Source: Bdellovibrionales bacterium
GTDB taxonomy: Bacteria > Bdellovibrionota > UBA1018
Direction of reading: 5' to 3'
DNA: 64,000 nt
Assembly: GCA_016786465.1 (NCBI GenBank)
Contig: JAEUWC010000004.1
Coordinates: 1-64,000 of the forward strand
This document shows positions 25,494-33,776 of this stretch, one piece after another (positions within the stretch are counted from its first letter, which is position 1; each line of letters opens with the position of its first letter). A program made the position numbers and the translations under genes. A model generated the notes under the pieces. That model was not told the DNA's origin. It saw only the letters and a program-made list of their open reading frames with translations, and did no database searches.

Positions 25494-25507
25494 CGTCAAA
25501 ATTGACG
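25494..25507. promoter_or_regulatory. Palindromic operator candidate CGTCAA-2-TTGACG
   Basis: Between the divergent pckG and GNAT starts lies a perfect 6+6 inverted repeat with a two-base spacer, reading CGTCAAAATTGACG. TTGACG on either strand could also act as a -35 element, so an operator overlapping promoters is plausible. No protein can be named. Only one copy was found, though GTCAA/TTGAC halves also flank the promoter at 28903-28921. Confidence 0.35.
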
Positions 25508-25538
25508 TGGGATAAGCCCTGGGGCCAGACTACAGGGG

Positions 25539-26414
25539 ATGAATTGGCAGGAATTCACGCCCGAAGCGGGTCTAGAAAAAGTCGAAACCTACTTGAGAAA
25601 GAACCGGCCGGAATGCTGTCTGCTTTTAAGCCTGCTTGAGAACCCCACCGTCCTTGAAAGGATCCGTTCCGAATCCCGTCTTTTCGCCCTGTCCGATGGC
25701 CAGCAAAAAGTCATCTGGGCGGTCCTGCAGCAAGATCGGCACAACGTCATTCCAGGGATCCCCGACGGTCCCATCCCGGACGCGGATCTGGACGGCTTAG
25801 CCGAACTTCTGAAGTCCGTTTCGGTACCTGGAATCGTCGGCCGTCCCAGTGAAGTGAACCCATTGGCACAACGGATCGCTCGGTTGAAAAATCAGACAGT
25901 GAAGACGGCCATGACCCAAAGGGTTTTATCCACGCGACAGGTGGATTGGTCAAAAACCCCGGGGCGCGAAATCGTGCACCCCAAGGTTCGGCTGATGCGC
26001 GAATCCGACCGCGAAATCGTCACCCGATTTGTCGAAGGCTTTGCAAATGAAGCGCTGGCAGATTCGCCAGCGGATCAGAATCGGATTACGGGGCAAATTC
26101 CGTCACTTTTAACAGGTAGTGGGCGCTACTTTCTTTTGGAAGATTCCCGTGGAGAACCCGCTGCTATTGCAGCCTATTCAGGTGTTGGAAAAGATCACGT
26201 ACGCGTGGGACTGGTCTACACACCGCCTGAAAAACGAGGCCAGGGTTTTGCGGGACAAATCGTTGCTGAAATTTCGCAAAGGGCCTTGGACCAGGGAATG
26301 GCGTTTGTCAGCCTTTTTACTGACGCAACAAACCCCATGTCCAATCGGGCATACGAACGCGTGGGTTTTCGCTTAGTCTGCGATTCCGTCCATCTTCGCT
26401 TCGCTCAACCTTAA
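25539..26414 (+). CDS. GNAT-family N-acetyltransferase
   Basis: 291 residues. The C-terminal half (about 145-290) is a GNAT domain: VRLMRESDREIV at the start, motif A VYTPPEKRGQGFAGQIV (acetyl-CoA pyrophosphate loop RGQGFA) and motif B FTDATNPMSNRAYERVGF. The N-terminal half is a divergent GNAT-like or regulatory domain. Its amine substrate is unknown. AGGGG abuts the ATG. Its TAA interlocks with the TAA of the convergent fadH gene in TTAA. Confidence 0.83.
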   Translation: MNWQEFTPEAGLEKVETYLRKNRPECCLLLSLLENPTVLERIRSESRLFALSDGQQKVIWAVLQQDRHNVIPGIPDGPIPDADLDGLAELLKSVSVPGIVGRPSEVNPLAQRIARLKNQTVKTAMTQRVLSTRQVDWSKTPGREIVHPKVRLMRESDREIVTRFVEGFANEALADSPADQNRITGQIPSLLTGSGRYFLLEDSRGEPAAIAAYSGVGKDHVRVGLVYTPPEKRGQGFAGQIVAEISQRALDQGMAFVSLFTDATNPMSNRAYERVGFRLVCDSVHLRFAQP

Positions 26415-28465
26415 AGACCGCGCGCCCAAATGAATCCGTCGCGAATGGCCCGTTTGGCGTCGATTTCAGAAGCAAGCTTGGCCCCACCTAAAACCGCTAC
26501 CGGACCCGTGTACTGAAGCTTGGCTAGGTCCAAAACCAATTCGTTCACGGATTCTTGGCCGGCGCAGACGACGATTTGATCGGCGGCGATCAGTTCTTCG
26601 CCCCCTTTTTCGGTGCTGATTCGAATCCCGCCCTTTTCAATGCCAACATAGGTCACCCCTGCCCGCATCTTCACACGCGCTTCTTTCAGTTCCAGGCGAT
26701 GAATCCAGCCAGTCGTTTTTCCCAGCTTTTCGCCGAACTTAGAAACCGAACGCTGAAGAAGCGTGACTTCTCGATCCGAAAACTGATGTTGCTTGGCCTT
26801 GGGGTCTAATCCCCCGGGAGTCGAAAGATTGGGATCGATTCCCCAGTGCTTCATGAATTTTTCCGAATCCAAAGAAATCGAGCGTTCCGGCGAAACCAAA
26901 AGCCGGGCGACGTCAAAACCGATCCCGCCAGCGCCGATCACGGCCACACGTTTTCCCAAGCGTTCCGGATGCCGAATCGCGTCCGGATACCGAATGACAT
27001 GAGGAAGGTCCGCACCGGGAATACGCAGGTCACGTGGCTTTACCCCTGTTGCGATTGCTACTGAATCAAAGCCTTCTGCTTTCAGAAAAGCAGCATCGAC
27101 CTTTTTTCCCATCTTCAAGGTCACGCCGTTTTTTTCCAGCATCGTTTTGTAGTAGCGAATGGTTTCTTTGAATTCTTCTTTACCCGGAATTTCTTTGGCC
27201 AAATCAAACTGGCCCCCGATGTGATCCGACGCTTCAAAAAGCGTGACCCGATGTCCTAGTTCTGCGGCAGAAACCGCGGCCGAAAGCCCTGCTGGTCCCG
27301 CGCCCACGATCGCCACTTTCTTGGATTTGGTTTTCTTCGCGACTTCGCTTGCATGGGCGTATTCGTCTTCAAAGGCCGCACGCGGATTCACCAAACACGT
27401 GGAACGTTTTCCGACAAAAGTATGATCCAAGCAGGCTTGGTTACAGGCGATGCAGGTGTTGATTTCGCTCACTCGACCTTCAGCCGCTTTCTTGACCAAA
27501 TCCGCGTCCGCCAAAAAGGGGCGCGCCATTGAAATCAAGTCGGCCTGACCTTCAGCCAGGATTTTTTCGGCCAATTCCGGAGTATTGATTCGATTGACCG
27601 CGATCACGGGAATCGAAACTTCTTTCTTTAACCGCGCAGTTGGGAAAGTAAAGGCAGCCCTAGGAACTACAGTCGCAATCGTTGGGACCCGAGCTTCATG
27701 CCAACCAATCCCCGTATTCAAGATACTGACGCCGGCCTTTTCAAGTTCCTTGGCGAAAGTAACGGCTTCTTCCCAAGTCCCGCCTTCGTTGACTAAGTCC
27801 AAAAGCGAAATGCGGAAAATAATTAAGAACTTTTTTTGAACCTTTGCACGGATCGCGCGCACGATTTCTAGCGGAAGGCGCATGCGATTTTCAGCCGAAC
27901 CACCCCATTCATCATTGCGTTGATTGGTCCTGGCGGCGATGAATTGGTGAAGAAGGTATCCTTCAGATCCCATGACTTCGACACCGTCATAGCCCGCTTT
28001 TTCAGCTAGACTTGCACAGTTCGCAAAGTCTTCGATGGTTGCCCGAACCCCGCGTGCCGAAAGCGCTTTGGGTTTAAACGGGGTTATCGGACTTTGGATC
28101 GCGGACGCAGAAACGGAAAACGGGTGGTAAGCATAGCGACCGGCGTGCAAAATTTGCATGACGATCTTTCCGCCTTCTCGATGAACGGCTGTCGTCACTT
28201 GGCGATGCTTGGGAAGATGCCAGAAATGACTGAGCTGCCCCGCAAAGGGGCTGACACGACCGGCGAAGTTCGGAGCAATTCCACCGGTGATGATTAAGCC
28301 GACTCCGCCCTTTGCCCGTTCACCTAAATAGGCCGCCAATTTTCTGTAGCTGAAAAGCCGATCTTCTAATCCAGAATGGATCGAACCCATGACAAAACGG
28401 TTTCGAATGGAAACCCCGTGAACTTCCAAAGGGAGGAAAAGATGCGGGAAGCGATTTGAATTCAT
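26411..28465 (-). CDS. fadH: 2,4-dienoyl-CoA reductase-like NADH:flavin oxidoreductase
   Basis: 684 residues, the length of FadH (about 670). N-terminal old-yellow-enzyme TIM barrel: LFLPLEVHGVSIRNRFVMGS, HAGRYA and GYDGVEVMGSEGYLLHQF. The 4Fe-4S cluster cysteines are in CIACNQACLDHTFVGKRSTC, followed by an FAD/NAD(P) module with VAIVGAGPAGLSAA and VAVIGAGGIGFD. FadH reduces 2,4-dienoyl-CoA during breakdown of polyunsaturated fatty acids, but relatives act on other enones, so the substrate is inferred. Chosen ATG 28465 is only 14 bases from the divergent gene's start. Confidence 0.85.
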   Translation of the reverse strand: MNSNRFPHLFLPLEVHGVSIRNRFVMGSIHSGLEDRLFSYRKLAAYLGERAKGGVGLIITGGIAPNFAGRVSPFAGQLSHFWHLPKHRQVTTAVHREGGKIVMQILHAGRYAYHPFSVSASAIQSPITPFKPKALSARGVRATIEDFANCASLAEKAGYDGVEVMGSEGYLLHQFIAARTNQRNDEWGGSAENRMRLPLEIVRAIRAKVQKKFLIIFRISLLDLVNEGGTWEEAVTFAKELEKAGVSILNTGIGWHEARVPTIATVVPRAAFTFPTARLKKEVSIPVIAVNRINTPELAEKILAEGQADLISMARPFLADADLVKKAAEGRVSEINTCIACNQACLDHTFVGKRSTCLVNPRAAFEDEYAHASEVAKKTKSKKVAIVGAGPAGLSAAVSAAELGHRVTLFEASDHIGGQFDLAKEIPGKEEFKETIRYYKTMLEKNGVTLKMGKKVDAAFLKAEGFDSVAIATGVKPRDLRIPGADLPHVIRYPDAIRHPERLGKRVAVIGAGGIGFDVARLLVSPERSISLDSEKFMKHWGIDPNLSTPGGLDPKAKQHQFSDREVTLLQRSVSKFGEKLGKTTGWIHRLELKEARVKMRAGVTYVGIEKGGIRISTEKGGEELIAADQIVVCAGQESVNELVLDLAKLQYTGPVAVLGGAKLASEIDAKRAIRDGFIWARGL

Positions 28466-28479
28466 GTTAAGAGTTTTGC

Positions 28480-28854
28480 ATGGTGAAATCGCGAACTCAA
28501 TTTCCAAAACCAATTGGAGTGGTTGGCACGAATCCCCATGCGGATGACCGCGAAGCGCTGGAAGTACCAGCGCCCCACGAAAAGGCGGAAGTCGCCGCAC
28601 CCGCCATGCCGCAGAACATTTCCGAGCAGTATTTCTGGGACTACTTGGTGGATGAATTCAGCGCCGATTCTCGAGTTCGCCTTCGTCCTGCCCGCGAAAA
28701 GGACGGAGAACGCGGAGTTCGCGTTTGTACTCCGAAACGTGAATACTTCTTGCCGTACACTTGGGCGCCCCCCACCCGATCAGGCCAGCCGTCACGGTTT
28801 CACGAAGCCAGGGACTTACTGGACCAGATCCGCCGCCACTTAGAAGACCTGTAA
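28480..28854 (+). CDS. Small protein of unknown function
   Basis: 124 residues, no signal peptide. The N-terminal 45 residues are Pro/Ala/Glu-rich and probably disordered; the rest is compact, with YFWDYLVDEFSADSRVRLRPARE, then EYFLPYTW and a basic/acidic final helix RDLLDQIRRHLEDL. Not recognised. The start lies 14 bases from the divergent fadH start, so expression of the pair is likely linked, or one of the starts is wrong. Confidence 0.55.
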   Translation: MVKSRTQFPKPIGVVGTNPHADDREALEVPAPHEKAEVAAPAMPQNISEQYFWDYLVDEFSADSRVRLRPAREKDGERGVRVCTPKREYFLPYTWAPPTRSGQPSRFHEARDLLDQIRRHLEDL

Positions 28855-28880
28855 CCAATTGAAAATATTGAATAAATATC

Positions 28881-28932
28881 GGGAAATTTACCCAAGTTAA
28901 TCTTTGACACGTATAGTCAAACAAGGTAAATC
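28881..28932 (+). promoter_or_regulatory. Promoter and operator-like repeats before nucleotidase gene
   Basis: TTGACA at 28904-28909, a 17-base spacer and TAAATC at 28927-28932 form a good sigma-70-type promoter. The start point would fall at about 28939, beside the ATG at 28941. The -35 box is part of an inverted repeat TTTGAC-7-GTCAAA (28903-28921), and a near-palindrome GGGAAATTTACCC lies just upstream (28881-28893). A similar GGGAATTTACCC stands before the gene at 58444. Confidence 0.45.
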
Positions 28933-28940
28933 CCCGCGCC

Positions 28941-30710
28941 ATGGGTAATCTGGGGAAACTGACTTCGTTCGCGCTTCGTGCGCTTGCTTCATTTGTAATT
29001 CTGGCGCCAACGCCACAGGCCTACGGCAAACCCGTGGATCTGATCTTCATCAATGACCTGCATTCGTACATGGAACCCCACCTAGATGGTGAAACCGGCG
29101 TCCAAAAGGGCGGCTATGCCAAGGTGAAGACGATCATCGACCAAATGCGTAGCGACGCCAAGGCACAGGGACGCGAAGTCCTTGCCCTGAATGGCGGCGA
29201 TTTCCTAGAAGGTCACCCCTTTTACTTTGTCGAGAATGGTTTGAAATCTTTCCAAGCCATCGACCAGTTTCAATTCGATGCTTCCGTCATGGGCAACCAC
29301 GATTGGCTAATGAACGCCACAGGGCTAAACGCCTTAGCCGAAAGCTTCATGGCGGTGATGAAGACGCCGTTTGAATTCCTGGGCGCCAACTTTTCCGTTC
29401 AATCCAAGTCTGACCAGGACTATGGTGCCTTGGCCCAAAGCCTGAAACCCTACAAGACCGTCGAAAAAGACGGAATCCGCTATGCGATCTTGGGCCTAAC
29501 CACCCCTAGCTTCCTGTACAAATGGGCGGCAGCCGACGGGAAAAGCAGAACTGAAATTTCAAATCCATACAAAACTGCAAAAGCGTGGGTACCTGAACTT
29601 CGCAAAAATCACGACTTTGTCATCGCGCTGACCCACCTTGGGGATGATGTCGATCATAAGCTGATTGAAAAAGTGGAAGGCATCGATTTCGTCGTTGGCG
29701 GACACACCCATTCGCTTTTCACCGACACCCGTTTCGCAAAAAATCCAAAGGGCCTGATGGTCCCCTACTTTCAGACCGAATCGTTTGGCGGGTCGGTGGG
29801 TCGCGTAACCTTGGACATTGAAAAAGGAAAGCCCGTAACGGTCGTTCCCGGAACTTTCGAGCAGCGCCCCGTTGATGCAACCACTGCGGATGAACCCAAG
29901 ATGGCGCAATTGGTTTCAGACACACGCAAGGGCCTAGAAAACCAGTTCGGTGCCGCCTGGCTACATGAAGTGATCGCCGTTTCGAAGGTGGCTTTGGTCA
30001 GCGGAGAAAAAGGCAATCCCACAAATTTGAGCCAGCTTTTCATCAATTCGATCAAAAACTCGACCGACGTCGACTTCGCGTTTGATCTAGGCGTTTTCCA
30101 CGGCATTAGCGTTCCTGCGGGCGCAATTACCCGAGAATCGATTCTTCAACTGCATCCACGAATGTTTGAGTTCAACAAAACGGGCTGGAACATTTATCGC
30201 GCAAAAATGAAGGGCGCGTACATTAAAGCCATGATTCAAGCGGCCGCGCGCTTTAATTTCTTTTTCACTTCAAAAGGCCTGGATTACGAACTGGTCCCAT
30301 CGAAGAAAGACCCAAAACGTTTCTTGGCCAAAGGTTTAAACGTCGCTGGCAAAAAGATTCGGACTTTTAAAACGTACACCGTAGCCACTTCGGAAGGGAT
30401 GATTCGCGGGGCCATTGCCGCTTTGCCGATCATGAAACTGATCCTTCGCCGCGCAGTGGACACCAAAATCACCATGTGGGACGCCATTGAAAAAGAACTT
30501 AGGAAAGTGGCCGTGGTCGATGACAAAAGCTTGCCTTGGCCTTCGCAGGCTTTCCCGGGTGGAAAGAAAATGCCCCCGATTACGCCTTTGTTCACGCAGG
30601 TTGAAAACCCGCACGTTCACGCAGACGAAGAAGCCTTTGAAGAAGGTTTCGCTAAGGCCCTTTTCGAAGAACTGGTTGATGCTGAAAGTGGCAACCCGCT
30701 AGATCAGTGA
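28941..30710 (+). CDS. Periplasmic 5'-nucleotidase/metallophosphatase (UshA-like)
   Basis: 589 residues with a signal peptide (to QAYG). The calcineurin-type metal site is visible: FINDLHS (Asp39, His41), NGGDFLEG, MGNHDW and GGHTHS. A C-terminal 5'-nucleotidase domain follows (about 340-560). Such enzymes dephosphorylate extracellular nucleotides or sugar-nucleotides to feed uptake of nucleosides and phosphate. The usual ND-x-H is FINDLH here, fully consistent. No ribosome site precedes the ATG and the promoter places the transcript start near it. The gene's end overlaps that of the convergent PLD-like gene by 12 bases. Confidence 0.85.
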   Translation: MGNLGKLTSFALRALASFVILAPTPQAYGKPVDLIFINDLHSYMEPHLDGETGVQKGGYAKVKTIIDQMRSDAKAQGREVLALNGGDFLEGHPFYFVENGLKSFQAIDQFQFDASVMGNHDWLMNATGLNALAESFMAVMKTPFEFLGANFSVQSKSDQDYGALAQSLKPYKTVEKDGIRYAILGLTTPSFLYKWAAADGKSRTEISNPYKTAKAWVPELRKNHDFVIALTHLGDDVDHKLIEKVEGIDFVVGGHTHSLFTDTRFAKNPKGLMVPYFQTESFGGSVGRVTLDIEKGKPVTVVPGTFEQRPVDATTADEPKMAQLVSDTRKGLENQFGAAWLHEVIAVSKVALVSGEKGNPTNLSQLFINSIKNSTDVDFAFDLGVFHGISVPAGAITRESILQLHPRMFEFNKTGWNIYRAKMKGAYIKAMIQAAARFNFFFTSKGLDYELVPSKKDPKRFLAKGLNVAGKKIRTFKTYTVATSEGMIRGAIAALPIMKLILRRAVDTKITMWDAIEKELRKVAVVDDKSLPWPSQAFPGGKKMPPITPLFTQVENPHVHADEEAFEEGFAKALFEELVDAESGNPLDQ

Positions 30711-32003
30711 ACGTAAAAGCACTGACAGCGTGTACTGCCAAATTCTGAAGGCAATCTTTTTTCCTGGGCTTAAGCCTGGAAACTTGGTGGACGACCCAGT
30801 CGGTTTTCCATTTTTTTGAATCTGTCGTGCAAACGCCAGTTTACCCTGCATGGATTTTTCCAGTTCTTGCGCAATCAGCGGGTCATCCACAATCGAAAGC
30901 GTTTCGGTATTGATATTCTGAGACCTTGGATCCAGGTTGTAGCTGCCGATAACGGATTTAAATCCGTCCACGACAAAAGACTTCGAATGCAAAGTCACGT
31001 CTTCAACTTCAAATTCCCAAAGCTCGATACCCATTTTCAAAAGTCGTTTTTTTGAATTCTGATACGCTGCCTGAGCAATCACGGTATCCCCCGAGATCGC
31101 AGAATTGGTCAAAATTCGAATCGAAACGCCACGAGATCGCAGCTTTTTCAAAGCTTTCCACAATCGGGGCGTCGGCACAACGTAAGGGCTTTCGATATGC
31201 AAAGTCTGCGTCGCGGATTCAATCGCTTCAAAGAAGGCGTCTGCGCTTGAAATTTCTCGTGCAGCCGATGATTCGCCTTTGACCGGATCGTGGATGAATT
31301 CGACCACTGAATTCGTGTGCCCGATACTTCCCCAATCATAGCCCGTATCCAGCTTTACAAATGGGTGGGAAGAAAGACTGACAAACGCCTGATCAAGCGC
31401 TTCATCGGCTTGGCGGACGTGCTTTTTTGTGACGGCATAAGGTGCCCGCTTTACACGCTGGGAATTCCATCGATTGATAAAATAGTGTCTGGCGACGTAG
31501 CTTGCGCCACCTTCGATGTAGACGTCACGGTCCGAAAAGTTTTCGTCGCCAAAGCCAAAATAGGCGTCCTTCATATTCCGTCCGCCCATCAAAAGGTGCT
31601 TGGCGTCTGTAATCAGATATTTGTCGTGCATCCGATGAGAGATCATCGCTACACCTTCAGCATCGTTGGTTCGATTGTAGAATGCGACCTGAATTCCTGC
31701 TGCCTGTAGGACGGCACGAACCGACTTTGGAAGTTCGCTATTCATCGCATCGATCAAAAGGTAAATCGAAACCCCTCGCCTTTCGCGGGCTTCACGAAGC
31801 AATGACAGAATCTGGTAGGAAGTCGCATCTTGGGCAAATGCGTAATAGACCATGATGATCTCAGAGCGCGCTTGCTGGATCATGTCGACACGCACCTGAA
31901 GAGCTTCTTCATTGCTATCGATGATTCGATAGACGTCGGCCTTCGCAACGGATGAAGCAGTTAAGGCAGCAACGAAAATCGAAAAAAGGACGCGAAACCG
32001 CAT
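30699..32003 (-). CDS. Exported phospholipase D-like protein
   Basis: 434 residues with a signal peptide (to VAKADV) and two HKD motifs, H126-x-K128-x4-D133 in HDKYLITD and H339-x-K341-x4-D346 in HSKSFVVD, each followed by a GS/GGxN-type loop (GGRNMKD; GSYNLDPRS). The pair of motifs marks a complete monomeric PLD-fold catalytic site. Cardiolipin synthases share this fold but normally have N-terminal membrane helices; here a secreted phospholipase or nuclease is equally possible. It is cotranscribed with nothing obvious; rmuC ends 96 bases upstream. Confidence 0.8.
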   Translation of the reverse strand: MRFRVLFSIFVAALTASSVAKADVYRIIDSNEEALQVRVDMIQQARSEIIMVYYAFAQDATSYQILSLLREARERRGVSIYLLIDAMNSELPKSVRAVLQAAGIQVAFYNRTNDAEGVAMISHRMHDKYLITDAKHLLMGGRNMKDAYFGFGDENFSDRDVYIEGGASYVARHYFINRWNSQRVKRAPYAVTKKHVRQADEALDQAFVSLSSHPFVKLDTGYDWGSIGHTNSVVEFIHDPVKGESSAAREISSADAFFEAIESATQTLHIESPYVVPTPRLWKALKKLRSRGVSIRILTNSAISGDTVIAQAAYQNSKKRLLKMGIELWEFEVEDVTLHSKSFVVDGFKSVIGSYNLDPRSQNINTETLSIVDDPLIAQELEKSMQGKLAFARQIQKNGKPTGSSTKFPGLSPGKKIAFRIWQYTLSVLLRSLI

Positions 32004-32099
32004 ACCCTAGACTATTCAAGCTTTAAGCCAAAAAACGGACCCTAAAGTCGAATCGATGAGCACCTCAGGGACCCAAAGTGTCTAAGTTTTATACAGGCC

Positions 32100-33476
32100 T
32101 TAGACATCCAGACGAAGCTGTTCAGAAGCCCCGCTTGGCGGCAATAAAGTCGGCGTTTCCGATTCGCTGGAATCGGTCGATCCTTCGCCCTTGCCTTTAG
32201 ATTCCAAGACCTGCGCAGGCAACTGCTTGGTGGCGCGCGCGCCCAGTTTTCTTAAACCTTCGACGCGCGAAACCAGGTTCCCCTTACCCGTCGAAAGCTT
32301 TTGAACGGCCTGATCGTAAGCCCCCTTGGCTTGATCCAATTTTTGTTCCACCAAGACCAAGTCTTCGGTGAAACCGACAAATTTGTCGTAAAGGGCGCCG
32401 GCCTGGCGCGCGATTTCTAGGGCATTCTTGGTCTGGTTTTCCTGCTTCCAAACCGACGCGACCGTTCGAAGGGTTGCCAAAAGCGTGGTCGGGCTGACCA
32501 AGACAATCGATTTTGACCATGCCCATGCGTAAAGTTCTGAATCCAACTGAAGCGCGGCCGAAAAAGCACCCTCGATCGGAACAAACATCATCACTAGATC
32601 CGGGGTCCCCAAACCTTCTAGGTCTTGATAGCGCTTCTTCGATAACCCATCGACGTGCGCACGAATCGAAGCCAAGAAAAGCTTTGCCGATTCCGCCTTA
32701 GCTTCCAGCGATTCTTCTCGAACCCAACGTTCATAATGAAGAAGGGAAACCTTTGAATCGACAATCAGGTGTTTCTGATCCGGAAGAAGAATCACGACGT
32801 CCGGGCGCTGATCACGACCGTTTTCGTCCTTCAAACCCATTCCTTCGGCTTGCCGGCGGTACTCGATCCCTTCTCGAAGTCCGGACACTTCTAGGATGCG
32901 TTCTAGGATCATTTCTCCCCAATTGCCCTGAATCTTGACGTCGCCTTTTAGGGCCTGGGTCAACTGACTGGCTTCGCGGGTCATCTTTTCATTGGCCAAA
33001 ATGATTTTTTCGATTTCACCTTTCAGCGCAAATCGTTCGCGAGCTTCTGAAGAATACGAATCTTCCACCTTCTTTTGAAATTCCTGAAGGCGATCACGCA
33101 AAGGGTTCAGAATCAGACCCAGATTTTTTTCCGACGATTCACGAAACTGATTCAGATTATTTTGAAAAATTTTTGAAGCCAGGTTTTCAAACTGATGCGC
33201 AAACTGCGCCTGAAGTTTTTCTAGTTCCTGCTTCTGATTGGCCAGGCGTTCTTGAAGATGGGCGTTCTGAGCTTCGGCGGTACCTAAGGACTTTTGAAGT
33301 TCTGAAATCTGGGTTCGCGAATCAAAAAGCTGGTCTTCAGATTTCGCCAGCTGATCTTTTAAGAACTGAACTTCAGCCAAGTTCGTTTGGGGCTGATCCG
33401 ATTTTTTTCGCGACAAAAACCAAAAAAGTCCTGCCGAAGCCACCACCCCCGAAAGCAAACCCAGCGCGATTTCCAT
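32100..33476 (-). CDS. rmuC: DNA recombination protein RmuC
   Basis: 458 residues: an N-terminal membrane anchor (LGLLSGVVASAGLFWFL), a long coiled coil (about 35-110), then the RmuC domain with IQGNWGEMILERILEVSGL and a nuclease-like core (DVVILLPDQKHLIVDSKVSL, VMMFVPIEGAFSAAL). RmuC limits inversions between inverted repeats and is thought to be a membrane-tied nuclease-fold protein. Start 33476 removes a low-complexity extension from the longest frame. The last 40 residues are Ser/Glu/Pro-rich and look disordered. Confidence 0.9.
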   Translation of the reverse strand: MEIALGLLSGVVASAGLFWFLSRKKSDQPQTNLAEVQFLKDQLAKSEDQLFDSRTQISELQKSLGTAEAQNAHLQERLANQKQELEKLQAQFAHQFENLASKIFQNNLNQFRESSEKNLGLILNPLRDRLQEFQKKVEDSYSSEARERFALKGEIEKIILANEKMTREASQLTQALKGDVKIQGNWGEMILERILEVSGLREGIEYRRQAEGMGLKDENGRDQRPDVVILLPDQKHLIVDSKVSLLHYERWVREESLEAKAESAKLFLASIRAHVDGLSKKRYQDLEGLGTPDLVMMFVPIEGAFSAALQLDSELYAWAWSKSIVLVSPTTLLATLRTVASVWKQENQTKNALEIARQAGALYDKFVGFTEDLVLVEQKLDQAKGAYDQAVQKLSTGKGNLVSRVEGLRKLGARATKQLPAQVLESKGKGEGSTDSSESETPTLLPPSGASEQLRLDV

Positions 33477-33776
33477 AGTCTTGCGATACCGTCTACGACG
33501 CGAAAAGTCGACCACTTGGGTGGTCCCAGGAAGTCACCAGGTTCGAAAGGGTCCCAGATCGATCCATGAATAATGCATAGCGTTAAATGATTGCGAACGG
33601 TCCAGACGCGTAGCGCAATCCTGAAGTTCCAACAGCTTAGGTAATTTACACCTGCCGCACTACCCAAGCCTGATGGGTGGCACAGAAGCTGCTCAATGGG
33701 GTCCTCATGAGCAGTCGACTGAAGTGAGAGAGCAGTTCGGCAGTCATTTTTTAATAACGAGAGAGAGGAACCCCGA
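33477..33776 (+). promoter_or_regulatory. Long structured 5' leader of the DUF4360-like gene
   Basis: A 300-base gap between rmuC and the 33777 gene with no reading frame. Its 3' half can fold: CTGCTCA at 33689-33695 pairs with TGAGCAG at 33708-33714. The same CTGCTC could instead pair with a second GAGCAG at 33730-33735. GACTG at 33717-33721 pairs with CAGTC at 33741-33745, followed by ATTTTTT, a terminator-like end 24 bases before the start codon. Competing pairings of this kind are typical of attenuators or riboswitches, but none of the known aptamers was recognised. ACCCA/TGGGT at 33662-33677 adds another short stem. Confidence 0.4.

Noticed and set aside
30699-32003. Canonical cardiolipin synthase
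   Set aside because: Two HKD motifs fit, but the signal peptide and lack of N-terminal membrane helices make a secreted PLD-like enzyme as likely, so no symbol was given.
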